Source: Lutibacter sp. HS1-25
GTDB lineage: Bacteria; Bacteroidota; Bacteroidia; Flavobacteriales; Flavobacteriaceae
Direction of reading: 5' to 3'
Assembly (NCBI RefSeq): GCF_004121075.1
Contig: NZ_RHLN01000159.1
Span: 1 to 61,497, forward strand
Length of the DNA: 61,497 nucleotides
This document shows positions 18,106 to 27,282 of this stretch, one piece after another. The notes beneath the pieces were generated by a model. That model was not told the origin of the DNA and made no database searches. It saw only the letters and a list, made by a program, of their open reading frames with translations. The translations under genes were made by a program, and so were the position numbers. Each line of letters starts with the position of its first letter. Position 1 is the first letter of the stretch.

Positions 18106-18173
18106 GGCTTTGTATGTATTAGTTAAATAAAATATAATGTAAAAGTCTCGAAAAATTTCGAGGCTTTTTTTTT
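18104..18173 (+). promoter_or_regulatory. transcription attenuator: antiterminator and terminator before pheA
   Basis: The terminator stem is 18144-18153 with 18156-18165 (AGTCTCGAAA / TTTCGAGGCT), followed by nine T (18165-18173). The octamer GAGGCTTT of its right arm (18160-18167) also occurs at 18104-18111, overlapping the leader stop codon. That upstream copy can pair with AAAGTCTC (18142-18149), giving an 8-bp antiterminator with one G-U pair. A ribosome stalled on the Phe/Tyr codons leaves the upstream octamer free and favours antitermination; a ribosome at the TGA covers it and lets the terminator form. Confidence 0.75.
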
Positions 18174-18186
18174 GAAAAAAATTAAA

Positions 18187-19005
18187 ATGAAAGTAGCAAT
18201 ACAAGGAATTAAAGGTTCGTACCACCATATTGTGGCAGAGCAATATTTTGGAAAAAACATTGAATTAATTGAGTGTTTGTCTTTTGCTGAAATGCCAAAA
18301 TTATTGGCTGATGGTAAAGCAGAAGTGTTAATTATGGCTATTGAAAACACCATTGCAGGTGCAATTTTACCTAATTATGCATTGATTGACTCGAACCAAT
18401 TAACTATTTGCGGAGAATACCATTTGCCAGTTCATCATCATTTTATGGCTTTAAAAGGTCAAAAAATTGAAGATATTAAAGAAATTTATTCACACCCAAT
18501 GGCATTGTTGCAATGTCATAAGTTTTTTGATGATTATCCGCATATTAAATTAATTGAAGATACGGATACCGCTTTGGTTGCACAAAGAATTCAACAAAAA
18601 CAATTAAAAGGTGTTGGTGCAATTGCAAGTGCAATGGCTGCTAAAATTTACGATTTAGAAGTTGTAAATTCAGACATTCAAACCATTAAGCAAAATTCAA
18701 CACGTTTTTTTATTTTAACCAAGTCTGTAAGGCAAAGTTCTGTTTCAGCCAATAAAGCATCAATAAAGTTTATTACAAGTGATGATACGGGTAGTTTGGC
18801 TAGAGTGTTAACAGTTTTGGCTAAACACGGTATGAGTTTAACAAAAATCCAATCAATGCCTGTGATAGAAACTCCTTGGAAATATGCATTTTTTGCCGAT
18901 TTTATTTTTGATAGCTATGCCGATTATTTCAATGCGATGAATGAAATTAAAGATAAAGTAGAAATGTTGAAGGTATTGGGAGAATACACAAAAAGTAAAA
19001 GATAA
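18187..19005 (+). CDS. pheA: prephenate dehydratase with ACT domain
   Basis: Converts prephenate to phenylpyruvate for Phe synthesis. Start is the ATG 18187 (MKVAIQGIKGSYHHIVAEQYF); an upstream in-frame TTG lies in the attenuator T tract and is rejected. The 272 residues carry the catalytic NSTRFFILTK near residue 178 and a C-terminal ACT domain (SDDTGSLARVLTVLAKHGMSLTKIQS). In the ACT domain the usual ESRP Phe-binding motif reads QSMP, so feedback inhibition may differ. No chorismate mutase is fused; that activity is on the DAHP synthase. It overlaps the next gene by one base (TAATG). Confidence 0.93.
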   Translation: MKVAIQGIKGSYHHIVAEQYFGKNIELIECLSFAEMPKLLADGKAEVLIMAIENTIAGAILPNYALIDSNQLTICGEYHLPVHHHFMALKGQKIEDIKEIYSHPMALLQCHKFFDDYPHIKLIEDTDTALVAQRIQQKQLKGVGAIASAMAAKIYDLEVVNSDIQTIKQNSTRFFILTKSVRQSSVSANKASIKFITSDDTGSLARVLTVLAKHGMSLTKIQSMPVIETPWKYAFFADFIFDSYADYFNAMNEIKDKVEMLKVLGEYTKSKR

Positions 19006-20162
19006 TGATACAAAAAGCAGATAGATTAAGCGATGTGCAGGAATACTACTTTTCTAAAAAATTAAGAGAAGTGGCTGCTTTAAAAAGCGAAGGAAAGCCA
19101 GTAATTAATATTGCTATTGGTAGTCCAGATTTGCATCCTTCAGCAAGTGTTATTAAAGCCATACAAAGTGCGGTTGAATTGCCAAATGCACATCAATATC
19201 AAAGTTATCAAGGTACTCCAGAGCTTAGAGAGGGGATACGTGATTTTTATAAAAACAATTACCAAGTTGAATTAAATGCTGCCTCTGAGATTTTGCCTTT
19301 AATGGGTTCAAAAGAAGGAATTATGCATATTTCAATGGCATTTTTAAATAAAGGAGATAAAGTTTTAATTCCAAATCCGGGATACCCAACTTATGCATCT
19401 GTTACAAAATTAGTAGAAGCAGTACCTGTTTTTTACAATTTAACCGAAGCAAATAACTGGTTGCCAAATTTTGAAGAATTAGAACAAGAAGATTTAGCAA
19501 ATGTAAAAATAATGTGGGTCAATTATCCACATATGCCAACAGGTGCGCAGGCTTCAAAAGCAGATTTTGAACAATTGATTGCATTTGCAAAAAAACACAA
19601 CATATTAATTGTAAACGACAATCCGTACAGTTTTATTTTGCATAAAAATCAGCAAAGTATTTTGGCTATTGAAGGTGCAAAAGAAGTTGCTATTGAATTA
19701 AATTCATTAAGCAAAACATACAATATGGCCGGTTGGCGTGTTGGAATGGTTGTGGGTGATGCTCAAATTATTCAAACCATTTTAGAGGTAAAAAGCAATA
19801 TGGATTCGGGTATGTTTTTAGGTATTCAAAAAGGGGCTGTTGAAGCTTTAAAACTATCTAACGATTGGTTTGAGAGTTTGAATGAAATTTACCTAAAACG
19901 CAGAGCGGTTGTTTGGCAAATTTTTGATGCTCTTAACTGTACATACGACAAAAATATTGGCGGTTTATTTGTTTGGGCTAAAATACCTAAAGGAACTTCT
20001 TCTGAAGAAATTACAGATAATTTGCTATACAAAAAAGATGTATTTATTACACCAGGAACTATTTTTGGTTCTAATGGCGAAGGATATATTAGAGCTTCGT
20101 TATGTGTTACAGAAGAGGTTTTAAATGAAGTGTTGGGCCGCTTAACAAATGATAATTACTAA
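19005..20162 (+). CDS. PLP-dependent class I/II aminotransferase, probably aromatic
   Basis: A 385-residue fold-type I aminotransferase: INIAIGSPDLHPSASV at the N terminus, IPNPGYPTYAS, IVNDNPYSFIL (the usual NDxxY) and the PLP lysine in NSLSKTYNMAGWRVG near residue 238. Its location between prephenate dehydratase and prephenate dehydrogenase, overlapping pheA by one base, implies the last step of Phe and Tyr synthesis. LL-diaminopimelate or aspartate aminotransferase activity cannot be excluded. Confidence 0.88.
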   Translation: MIQKADRLSDVQEYYFSKKLREVAALKSEGKPVINIAIGSPDLHPSASVIKAIQSAVELPNAHQYQSYQGTPELREGIRDFYKNNYQVELNAASEILPLMGSKEGIMHISMAFLNKGDKVLIPNPGYPTYASVTKLVEAVPVFYNLTEANNWLPNFEELEQEDLANVKIMWVNYPHMPTGAQASKADFEQLIAFAKKHNILIVNDNPYSFILHKNQQSILAIEGAKEVAIELNSLSKTYNMAGWRVGMVVGDAQIIQTILEVKSNMDSGMFLGIQKGAVEALKLSNDWFESLNEIYLKRRAVVWQIFDALNCTYDKNIGGLFVWAKIPKGTSSEEITDNLLYKKDVFITPGTIFGSNGEGYIRASLCVTEEVLNEVLGRLTNDNY

Positions 20163-20166
20163 GAAA

Positions 20167-21015
20167 ATGGAAAAATTAGTTGTTTTTGGGTTGGGTTTAA
20201 TAGGTGGTTCTTTAGCGCTTGATTTAAAATTGAGAATGAATTTTAAAGTGGTGGGAATTGATAAAAATCCTGAACACATTAAAAAAGCATTAGAATTGGG
20301 CATTATTGATGAAGCCGGAGATCTAGATCAATTGGCAGATGCATCAGTAGTAATTATTGCGGTTCCTGTAAATATAATTCCAAAGGTAACTTTACAAGTT
20401 TTGGATTTAATAGGTGAGGATACATTGGTTTTTGATGTGGGTTCTGTAAAGAATGAAATTTGCAAAATTGTTAGAAATCACCAAAATCGTAAAAATTTCG
20501 TAGCTTCGCACCCGCTAGCTGGAACCGAATATTCTGGTCCTGAGGCGGCTATTTTAGATTTGTTTGATAACAAAGTTAATATTGTTTGTGAAGCAGATAA
20601 AACAGATTGGAGAATTTTAGATAAAGCTTTAAGCTTGTTTAAAAAATTAAATATGCGTATTAAAATGATGGATCCTGTAGCGCATGATAGGCACATAGCT
20701 TACGTTTCACATCTGTCGCATGTAAGTTCTTTTATGTTGGGAAAAACAGTATTGGAGATTGAAAAAAATGAACAAGCTATTTTTGATATGGCAAGTACAG
20801 GTTTTGCTTCAACAGTGCGTTTGGCAAAAAGTTCAGCAAATACTTGGGCGCCAATTTTTATGGAAAACAAAGAGAATTTAATTAAATCGTTAGATGAGTA
20901 CATTAAAAATTTAATCGAATTTAAAAGTTTTGTTGAAACCAATAATGAAGAAAAATTAAAAGAAGCAATGAATAATGCCAATTATATCAAGTCAATTTTA
21001 AATGGTATTAAGTAA
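20167..21015 (+). CDS. tyrA: prephenate dehydrogenase
   Basis: Makes 4-hydroxyphenylpyruvate from prephenate with NAD(P)+. The Rossmann motif GLGLIGGSLALDL is at the N terminus, DVGSVKNEI and SHPLAGTEYSGPEAA follow, and HDRHIAYVSHLSHVSSFML holds catalytic His residues near 180. I prefer the ATG at 20167 (MEKLVVFG, 282 residues); another ATG at 20149 overlaps the aminotransferase gene. No ACT domain is fused. Confidence 0.93.
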   Translation: MEKLVVFGLGLIGGSLALDLKLRMNFKVVGIDKNPEHIKKALELGIIDEAGDLDQLADASVVIIAVPVNIIPKVTLQVLDLIGEDTLVFDVGSVKNEICKIVRNHQNRKNFVASHPLAGTEYSGPEAAILDLFDNKVNIVCEADKTDWRILDKALSLFKKLNMRIKMMDPVAHDRHIAYVSHLSHVSSFMLGKTVLEIEKNEQAIFDMASTGFASTVRLAKSSANTWAPIFMENKENLIKSLDEYIKNLIEFKSFVETNNEEKLKEAMNNANYIKSILNGIK

Positions 21016-21230
21016 GTGAGCAGTGAAGGTCTTAGTCTTGTCTTAGTCTTAGTCAAATTGAGCAGTGATACTGTTGGCTGAGTCTTTCGATAAAGCCCAA
21101 GATAAACTAAGTCAAAGCTGATATTAAGAGAATAGAAAATAGCGTAAATAAAATAAATAAGTGTTGAGCTGAAGGCTTAAAACTTAAAGCTTAAAACAAA
21201 TTATAAAAATATAAATACAACTAAATTAAG

Positions 21231-22307
21231 ATGGAAATCACAAAAGAGAACAGAAAATGGTTAGATAACATGGGCTTAGATCACCCACTTGTTATTGCAG
21301 GACCTTGTAGTGCTGAAACAGAAGAACAAGTTTTAAAAACTGCTCATTTATTAAAAGAGACAGATACAACGGTATTTAGAGCAGGTATTTGGAAACCAAG
21401 AACCCGTCCAGGAGGATTTGAAGGTGTTGGTGCTTTAGGATTGCCTTGGTTACAAAGAGTTCGTGAAGAAACTGGATTAAAAATTACAACTGAAATTGGA
21501 AATGCAGCTCACGCAGAATTGGCTTTAAAAGCTGATGTAGATATTTTGTGGATTGGTGCAAGAACTACTGTAAACCCTTTTGCTGTTCAAGAAATTGCTG
21601 ATGCTTTAAAAGGTGTAGACAAGCCAGTATTGGTTAAAAACCCTGTAAATCCAGATTTGGCTTTATGGTTAGGTGGTGTAGAGCGTTTTCAAGCTAACGG
21701 AATTTCACAATTAGGTGTTATTCACCGTGGATTCTCAGCTTACAATACTGGTCATTACAGAAACTTACCAAAATGGCACATTGCTATTGAGTTGAAAAAA
21801 GAATTCCCAGATTTACCTTTAATCTTAGATCCTTCTCATATTTGTGGTCGTAGAGATACTATTTTAGATGTTTCTCAAACTGCATTGGATTTAAATTACG
21901 ATGGTTTTATTATTGAAACTCACGTTGATCCAGACAAAGCTTGGAGTGATGCTAAACAACAAATTACACCTGCTAGATTACACGAAATTACAAAAGAATT
22001 AAAAATTCGTCAATTAAGTAGTTCAAAAGAAAGCTTCCAAAGTAAATTAAATTTATACCGTAAAGAGTTGGATTTAATTGATAGCAGTATTATTGATATT
22101 TTAAGTAATAGAATGGTTGTTGCTGAAAATATTGGAAAATTAAAACACCAAGAAAATGTTGCTATTTTACAAAGCGGTCGTTGGTCTGATATTTTAGATT
22201 CTATGATTGAATCTGGTATTAGCAAAGGATTGAGCAAAGAATTTGTTGAAGAAGTATTTAAAGCAATTCACGTTGAATCTATCAATATTCAACACAACGC
22301 AAAATAA
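21231..22307 (+). CDS. bifunctional DAHP synthase / chorismate mutase
   Basis: Catalyses the first step of the shikimate pathway and the branch step to prephenate. Residues about 1-255 form the short type DAHP synthase domain (VIAGPCSAETEEQVL, AGIWKPRTRPGGFEGVG, LVKNPVNPD, GVIHRGF, LILDPSHICGRRD). Residues about 270-350 form an AroQ chorismate mutase (YRKELDLIDSSIIDILSNRMVVAENIGKLK). This order is common in Bacteroidota. It is the last gene of the operon, 215 bases after tyrA; that gap has degenerate GTCTTA and AAAACTTAA repeats but no obvious terminator. Confidence 0.95.
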   Translation: MEITKENRKWLDNMGLDHPLVIAGPCSAETEEQVLKTAHLLKETDTTVFRAGIWKPRTRPGGFEGVGALGLPWLQRVREETGLKITTEIGNAAHAELALKADVDILWIGARTTVNPFAVQEIADALKGVDKPVLVKNPVNPDLALWLGGVERFQANGISQLGVIHRGFSAYNTGHYRNLPKWHIAIELKKEFPDLPLILDPSHICGRRDTILDVSQTALDLNYDGFIIETHVDPDKAWSDAKQQITPARLHEITKELKIRQLSSSKESFQSKLNLYRKELDLIDSSIIDILSNRMVVAENIGKLKHQENVAILQSGRWSDILDSMIESGISKGLSKEFVEEVFKAIHVESINIQHNAK

Positions 22308-22333
22308 GCTTAAACAATAAGTTTATAATATAC

Positions 22334-22368
22334 AAAGCCTGTCAATTTTTTTGATGGGCTTTATTTTT
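22334..22368 (+). terminator. terminator of the aromatic operon
   Basis: Arms 22334-22345 and 22351-22362 form a 12-bp stem with two G-U pairs (AAAGCCTGTCAA / TTGATGGGCTTT), followed by ATTTTTG. Confidence 0.75.
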
Positions 22369-22443
22369 GATTTATAACAACTTGTATCTATGTTAAAAAG
22401 TTGTAAATTAGGATATTGTAACTTAATTTTTTAGAAATTTAAA

Positions 22444-23085
22444 ATGAAAACACACAAGCAGGTTTTGTTGTTATTTAGTGCGCTTTTTTTTGTGGGCTTA
22501 TTTTGTGATGCCCAAAGCAAAATAGATAAATCTGTTTATAATATTCGTGCCATGGGGATGGATGTTGGAACAATTACAGTAAATCAGCAAATAACAGGAA
22601 ACAAAATTACTGTTGAAGCAATTAGTGAAGTTGAAGTTAGAATCATTTTTAAAATTAAAGTTAAATACATTCAAACTAGTACTTATGTAAATGGTATTTT
22701 ACAACAATCACTGCTAAAAACCTACAAAAAAGATGAGGTTAATTCTACAACTCATTTAGTTAAAAAAGGAGATGGCTATACTTTAGAAAAAGATGGAAAG
22801 ATTACTCGTATCAACGATATTATAAAATATAGTGGCAGTTTGCTGTATTTTCATGAACCAAAAAATGTAAAAGTTTTGTATTTTGAAATCAATGGTGAAA
22901 AAACAAAAGTAGAAACTGTAAAAACTCATGAATATTTAATTACCGACCCAAACAACGGTAATAAAAACGAATACACTTATAAAAATGGGGTTTTAAAAAA
23001 TGCCATCATAAAACATACGATGGCAAATGTTTATTTAACTTTAAATGATGAAATTACCGCGCAAGTAACACCTGCGTCAAAATAA
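22444..23085 (+). CDS. secreted protein of unknown function (DUF6134-like)
   Basis: A 213-residue protein with a cleavable signal (QVLLLFSALFFVGLFCDAQS, cut after about residue 24). The mature part looks all-beta, with YNIRAMGMDVGTITVNQQ, KVKYIQTSTYVNG, FHEPKNVKVLYFEING and NEYTYKNGVLKNAIIKHTMANVYL. I place it tentatively with DUF6134, a Bacteroidota family of unknown role. It converges on nifV with a one-base gap and has no evident tie to nitrogen fixation. Confidence 0.6.
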   Translation: MKTHKQVLLLFSALFFVGLFCDAQSKIDKSVYNIRAMGMDVGTITVNQQITGNKITVEAISEVEVRIIFKIKVKYIQTSTYVNGILQQSLLKTYKKDEVNSTTHLVKKGDGYTLEKDGKITRINDIIKYSGSLLYFHEPKNVKVLYFEINGEKTKVETVKTHEYLITDPNNGNKNEYTYKNGVLKNAIIKHTMANVYLTLNDEITAQVTPASK

Positions 23086-23086
23086 T

Positions 23087-24196
23087 TTAATTCCCTTGGT
23101 AAATCTGCATCAAATCTAATTCGGTCAAAGGTCTTTTCCACGAAGTAGATTTTTCTTTAACCAAGTTTAAAATTTGTTGAATTCTGATGTCATCTAAAAA
23201 CAAGTTTTTTTCGCTAAAAAAATGATTTATGGATGCTTTTCCAGAGTGTTTTCCAAAGCAAAAACCAGCATTATTTTGACCAAAATCTGAAGGATTTATA
23301 AATTGGTACGATTGCTTGTTTTTTAAAATTGCTGAGGTGTGAATTCCAGACTCATGCGTGTGCACTTTTTTTCCAATTAGCGGTTTGTTTGTTGCCAATC
23401 TTACACCAGAATTATTGGCTACATATCTGCATAGTTTTGAAATAACCTGAGAATTGTAACTGGTATTGTTTTCCTTATAAATAAAATAAGCAATTAGTTC
23501 TTCTAATACAGAATTTCCAGCTCTTTCGCCCAAACCATTTACAGTTGCACTTATGCATTTTGCACCAGATTTGTAAGCTGTTATGGCATTGGCTGTTGCC
23601 ATTCCTAAATCGTTGTGTCCGTGAAATTCAAATTCCATAGTAGGAAAACTTCCATTTAAGCTTAAAAATAATTGCTGAATTTCAAGCGGACTTGAGATGC
23701 CCACTGTATCAGAAATTCTTAGTCTGCTAGCGCCATTTTCTTGAGCGTAAAAAATAAATTCTTTTAAAAAATCAATATTGGCTCTTGTTGAGTCTTGGGC
23801 GCCAACGGTAACGTGAGAAAAATAATTACTAGCGTATTTTGTTGTTTTTTTTACTTCTGTAATTACCCAGTCTCTAGATTTTCCAAGCGTTTCAATTTGA
23901 ATATCAGAAACGGGTAATGAGATATTGATAGAAGTAGTTTTTAGTTTTGCAGCTTCTTGAATTTCTTCCAAATGAGCTCTACACCAACTAGAAGTTTTGT
24001 AAGAAAATCCTTCAGCTGCAATTTCTTTAATAATTATTTTTTCATCGTTGCTAATAGCAGGAGTCCCAATTTCAACTTCATCTACACCCAGTTCATGAAG
24101 CATTACGGCAATTTTCATTTTTTCTTTTTTCGAAAAAACAACTCCAGGCGCTTGTTCACCATCTCTAAGTGTTGTATCTATTAAATAGGGCTTCAT
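23087..24196 (-). CDS. nifV: homocitrate synthase NifV
   Basis: Condenses acetyl-CoA with 2-oxoglutarate to give R-homocitrate, the organic ligand of FeMo-co. The 369 residues begin with the DRE-TIM metallolyase motif YLIDTTLRDGEQAPGVVF and have EVEIGTPAIS, EFHGHNDLGMATANA (metal His pair), GLGERAGNSVLEELI and HTHESGIH. No LeuA regulatory domain is present, which separates it from the leuA-like gene at 39.6 kb. It is the last gene of the nif cluster, 11 bases after the ferredoxin gene. Confidence 0.93.
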   Translation of the reverse strand: MKPYLIDTTLRDGEQAPGVVFSKKEKMKIAVMLHELGVDEVEIGTPAISNDEKIIIKEIAAEGFSYKTSSWCRAHLEEIQEAAKLKTTSINISLPVSDIQIETLGKSRDWVITEVKKTTKYASNYFSHVTVGAQDSTRANIDFLKEFIFYAQENGASRLRISDTVGISSPLEIQQLFLSLNGSFPTMEFEFHGHNDLGMATANAITAYKSGAKCISATVNGLGERAGNSVLEELIAYFIYKENNTSYNSQVISKLCRYVANNSGVRLATNKPLIGKKVHTHESGIHTSAILKNKQSYQFINPSDFGQNNAGFCFGKHSGKASINHFFSEKNLFLDDIRIQQILNLVKEKSTSWKRPLTELDLMQIYQGN

Positions 24197-24207
24197 AATG
24201 TTAAAAT

Positions 24208-24516
24208 TTAATCTGAAATTAAATATTCTTCAACAGCTTTATTTTCTTCTAAAGCTTCAAGAATTTCATCAATTTTATCTTCATCTGTAATTCCTCCGTA
24301 CCAAAAATTATTTGGCTGAATAACAATTACGGGTCCTTGCGGACAAATATTTAAACATGCTGTTGTGGTTACAGCAACGTCTAATCCGCGGTCTGCAGCT
24401 TCTTCAGAAATATATTGTATCAAATCTGAAGAGCCTCTTTTAAGGCAAGTGCCTTTTGCTTCTCCTACCATTCTGTAAGAGTTGCATAATAATATTAAAT
24501 GATCAGGTTTTTTCAT
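24208..24516 (-). CDS. thioredoxin-fold [2Fe-2S] ferredoxin, nif-associated
   Basis: A 102-residue protein with cysteines at 11, 24, 54 and 58: CNSYRMVGEAKGTC, then ACLNICPQGP. The C-x12-C-x29-C-x3-C spacing is that of thioredoxin-like [2Fe-2S] ferredoxins, the family that includes Clostridium Fd and Azotobacter Shethna protein I. An acidic tail (EDKIDEILEALEENKAVEEY) suits docking to redox partners. Between nifB and nifV it could donate electrons to nitrogenase or to cofactor synthesis; which one is inference. Confidence 0.85.
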   Translation of the reverse strand: MKKPDHLILLCNSYRMVGEAKGTCLKRGSSDLIQYISEEAADRGLDVAVTTTACLNICPQGPVIVIQPNNFWYGGITDEDKIDEILEALEENKAVEEYLISD

Positions 24517-24574
24517 GGTATAATTGTTTTGTATGAATAACTATAAATTATTTTTTTGGTTGAAATGGTGAAAA

Positions 24575-25846
24575 TTATCCACAACCCATTGCATTACCAC
24601 CGCATCCGCTACCGCATTTTCCTAAAGTGGTTTTAAGAACAGATTTTAATTTTTTGCCTTTGTAAACAGCATCAAGTCCGTCATCTATTAATCCCGACAT
24701 TTCTATAACAGCAATTCCAACTTTTTGAAGCAAATCAACGGGTTTTGCACCTACGCCATTAACCAGCAAATAAGAACAATCATTTAAGGTTTTGGCAAGG
24801 TTTATCCATCGTAAATCCCCCGTTCCTTTAGCAGGTGCAAATCGTCTTTCAACCATTTCATAACCCGTTTCAGTTTGTTTATAAATTAAAAAGTCTGTGG
24901 CTTCACCTAAGTGTTTGTTAATCATTAAGCCTTCATAACTAGCAACTGCAACATGAGGTTTTGTTTTGTCTGTTTCGGTTGGCATTACCGCACATTGGTC
25001 TATTAATTTATAAGCACTTGTGTCGTCTTTTCCAAGCATTCCGGCAGCATCGGCTCTACAACGTGCGCAATGTGTCATTGGTTTTATGTACTTGTGAATA
25101 GATCGTATGATGTTGCGAATTGATTCTCCTGTTGGTTTTTCTAAATTTTCCATGTCACTTCCTTCAGTAGGAATTAATGGAATACAGTTCATAGTTGTAG
25201 CGCCCATTTCGCCCACTATTTTGGCAACTTCTTCAATTTCTGTATCATTTACTCCTGGGATAATAACGGTGTTTATTTTTACAACAATATCTTTTGCAAC
25301 TAAGGCTTTTAAAGCATCGGTTTGTTGGCTTAGCATTAATTCAGCAGCAGCTCTTCCGCGATACATTTTTTTATTGTAACGTGCCCATTTGTATATTTTT
25401 TCTAAAGTTTCAAGTCTAAAACTGTTGATGGTTAAGGTTACGTGTGTAACATTTAGTTCGGCTATTTCATCAACATAAGGCAAAATATTTAGTCCGTTTG
25501 AAGAAAGACAAAATATTTTATCAGGAAACTCACTTTTAATCATTCTAATAGATTCCAATGTTTTTTCAGGTTCAGCAAAAGCATCTCCTGGGCCAGCAAT
25601 TCCTATTGTTGAAATGTTTTTTATTTTTTGTGAAATGGCTCTGATGTAATTAAGAGCTTGAAAAGGTTTTAAAACCGAGCTTGTTACACCTGGTCTACTT
25701 TCGTTTACACAATCGTATTTTCTATTACAATAACCACATTGAACATTGCATTTTGGTGCTACTGGTATATGAATTCGTGCGTACTTTAACTTTGCTTCTT
25801 TATCAAAACAAGGGTGTACTTTGTTTAAAGTTGTTGTATTTTCCAT
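24575..25846 (-). CDS. nifB: FeMo-cofactor biosynthesis radical SAM protein NifB with NifX-like domain
   Basis: Builds the Fe8S9C precursor NifB-co. The 423 residues have the radical SAM motif CNVQCGYC near residue 34-41, with additional cluster cysteines (HPCFDKEA, KYDCVNES, HCARCRADA). Residues about 300-400 form a NifX/NafY-type cofactor-binding domain (VAVASYEGLMINKHLGEATDF). The protein ends in a Cys/Gly-rich tail (GKCGSGCGGNAMGCG). Long NifB with the NifX domain is typical of many bacteria. It lies between nifN and the ferredoxin gene. Confidence 0.97.
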   Translation of the reverse strand: MENTTTLNKVHPCFDKEAKLKYARIHIPVAPKCNVQCGYCNRKYDCVNESRPGVTSSVLKPFQALNYIRAISQKIKNISTIGIAGPGDAFAEPEKTLESIRMIKSEFPDKIFCLSSNGLNILPYVDEIAELNVTHVTLTINSFRLETLEKIYKWARYNKKMYRGRAAAELMLSQQTDALKALVAKDIVVKINTVIIPGVNDTEIEEVAKIVGEMGATTMNCIPLIPTEGSDMENLEKPTGESIRNIIRSIHKYIKPMTHCARCRADAAGMLGKDDTSAYKLIDQCAVMPTETDKTKPHVAVASYEGLMINKHLGEATDFLIYKQTETGYEMVERRFAPAKGTGDLRWINLAKTLNDCSYLLVNGVGAKPVDLLQKVGIAVIEMSGLIDDGLDAVYKGKKLKSVLKTTLGKCGSGCGGNAMGCG

Positions 25847-25899
25847 GTTCTTAAATTTTAATGGTTATTAATATTCAATAATTTTTTTCTGAATGTTTA

Positions 25900-27279
25900 T
25901 TACATGTATTTGTATCCAACTGGCGAATTTTCTTGCATTTGTTGAATTAGCGTATTTGCTATGGTGTCAAACAATTGCTGTGTACCTTCGTAACCAATGT
26001 GTTTGATACGTGATCCGCCCAATCTGTCGTGAATAGGAAAGCCAACTCTGGCTAACGGAATTCCTAGTTCTCGAGCAATGTAATAGCCTTTGCTATTGCC
26101 AATTAAAATATCTGGTTTTAGTTCTTTACAAACAGTAGCTATTTCTTCAAAATCAAAATTATCGTGTATGTTAATTGTTTTTCTTGGTTTGATTTTTTCT
26201 TGAATAACGTTTTTTAATAAGCCGCTATCGCCACCAGATGCACATAAGACGGTTTCAATTCCTATTTCTTCTAAAAAGGAAATCATAGCAATTACAAAAT
26301 CTTCTTCACCGTAAACAACTGCTTTTTTCCCAAAAACATATTTGTGTCCGTCTACATAAGCGTCTACTAATTTTCCACGTTGTTTTGTGTATTTTTCGGG
26401 TGTTTTGGTATTTGTTAATTTTTCAAGTTCACTAAAAAAGGCATCAGTGGCATTTATGCCAATAGGAATATTGAAATTTATTCTTGGCACTCCAAAATCA
26501 GCTTCCAAAAATTCTGCAGCGGTTTGCGATTTTGCATTTGATTTATTTAAAATATATCCAAATTCTATAGATGCTTTTGCGCTGCCAGTTTCTTGTAATT
26601 CTTTAATTGTTGTACCGCCTTTTGGTAGTTTTTCATACTCTCCAGTATACTCATTGTCTAAAATATCTGAGTAATCTGGAACCATAATTGGGTTGATAGC
26701 TACATCAGCAAAAATTTCTTTCAAAAGTTGTAAATCTGCAGGAGAAAGAAACCCAGGAAAAATATTGACACTTTGTGTTGTTTTTTTATGGGTTGCAAAT
26801 GCTTTTACAAGCGATAAAATAGTATCGTGAAACCCGTTAATATGTGTTCCCATAAAACTTGGCGTATTCACAAAAACCAATTCTGGAAGATTTGTATCAC
26901 CTTCGTTTTCGGTTTTATATCGGTGAATTATTTTGCGCATATCATCGCCAATAACTTCACTTAGACAAGTTGTTGCAATTCCTATTATTTTAGGATTGTA
27001 TTGTTTAGTTACATTTTTTATGGCGATAAACAAGTTTTTTTCACCACCAAAAATGGCGGTTTCTTCAGTAAAATTTGTAGAAGCAATATCTACAGGTTCT
27101 TTATAATGACTTATCAAATACCGTCTAATATATGTTGCGCAACCTTGAGATCCGTGGATAAGTGGCACGCAACCTTCAATTCCTTTGTAAACAACGCTAG
27201 CGCCTAATGGAGTACAAACTTTACAGGCATTGCGAGTTGAGGTGAATTCTTTCGATTTGATTTCTTTAAGGGTCTCCAT
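25900..27279 (-). CDS. nifN: FeMo-cofactor scaffold subunit NifN
   Basis: Beta-type partner of NifE on which NifB-co matures to FeMo-co. The 459 residues resemble NifK: NACKVCTPLGASVVYKGI, GCVPLIHGSQGCATYIRRYLISHYKEP, TTCLSEVIGDDM and TPSFMGTHINGFHDTI; the C terminus has GFPIHDRLGGSRIKHIGYEG. It follows nifE by three bases, so the two are translationally close. I assign NifN rather than NifK from order and the absence of the best NifK match, which is the gene at 28674. Confidence 0.93.
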   Translation of the reverse strand: METLKEIKSKEFTSTRNACKVCTPLGASVVYKGIEGCVPLIHGSQGCATYIRRYLISHYKEPVDIASTNFTEETAIFGGEKNLFIAIKNVTKQYNPKIIGIATTCLSEVIGDDMRKIIHRYKTENEGDTNLPELVFVNTPSFMGTHINGFHDTILSLVKAFATHKKTTQSVNIFPGFLSPADLQLLKEIFADVAINPIMVPDYSDILDNEYTGEYEKLPKGGTTIKELQETGSAKASIEFGYILNKSNAKSQTAAEFLEADFGVPRINFNIPIGINATDAFFSELEKLTNTKTPEKYTKQRGKLVDAYVDGHKYVFGKKAVVYGEEDFVIAMISFLEEIGIETVLCASGGDSGLLKNVIQEKIKPRKTINIHDNFDFEEIATVCKELKPDILIGNSKGYYIARELGIPLARVGFPIHDRLGGSRIKHIGYEGTQQLFDTIANTLIQQMQENSPVGYKYM

Positions 27280-27282
27280 ATG

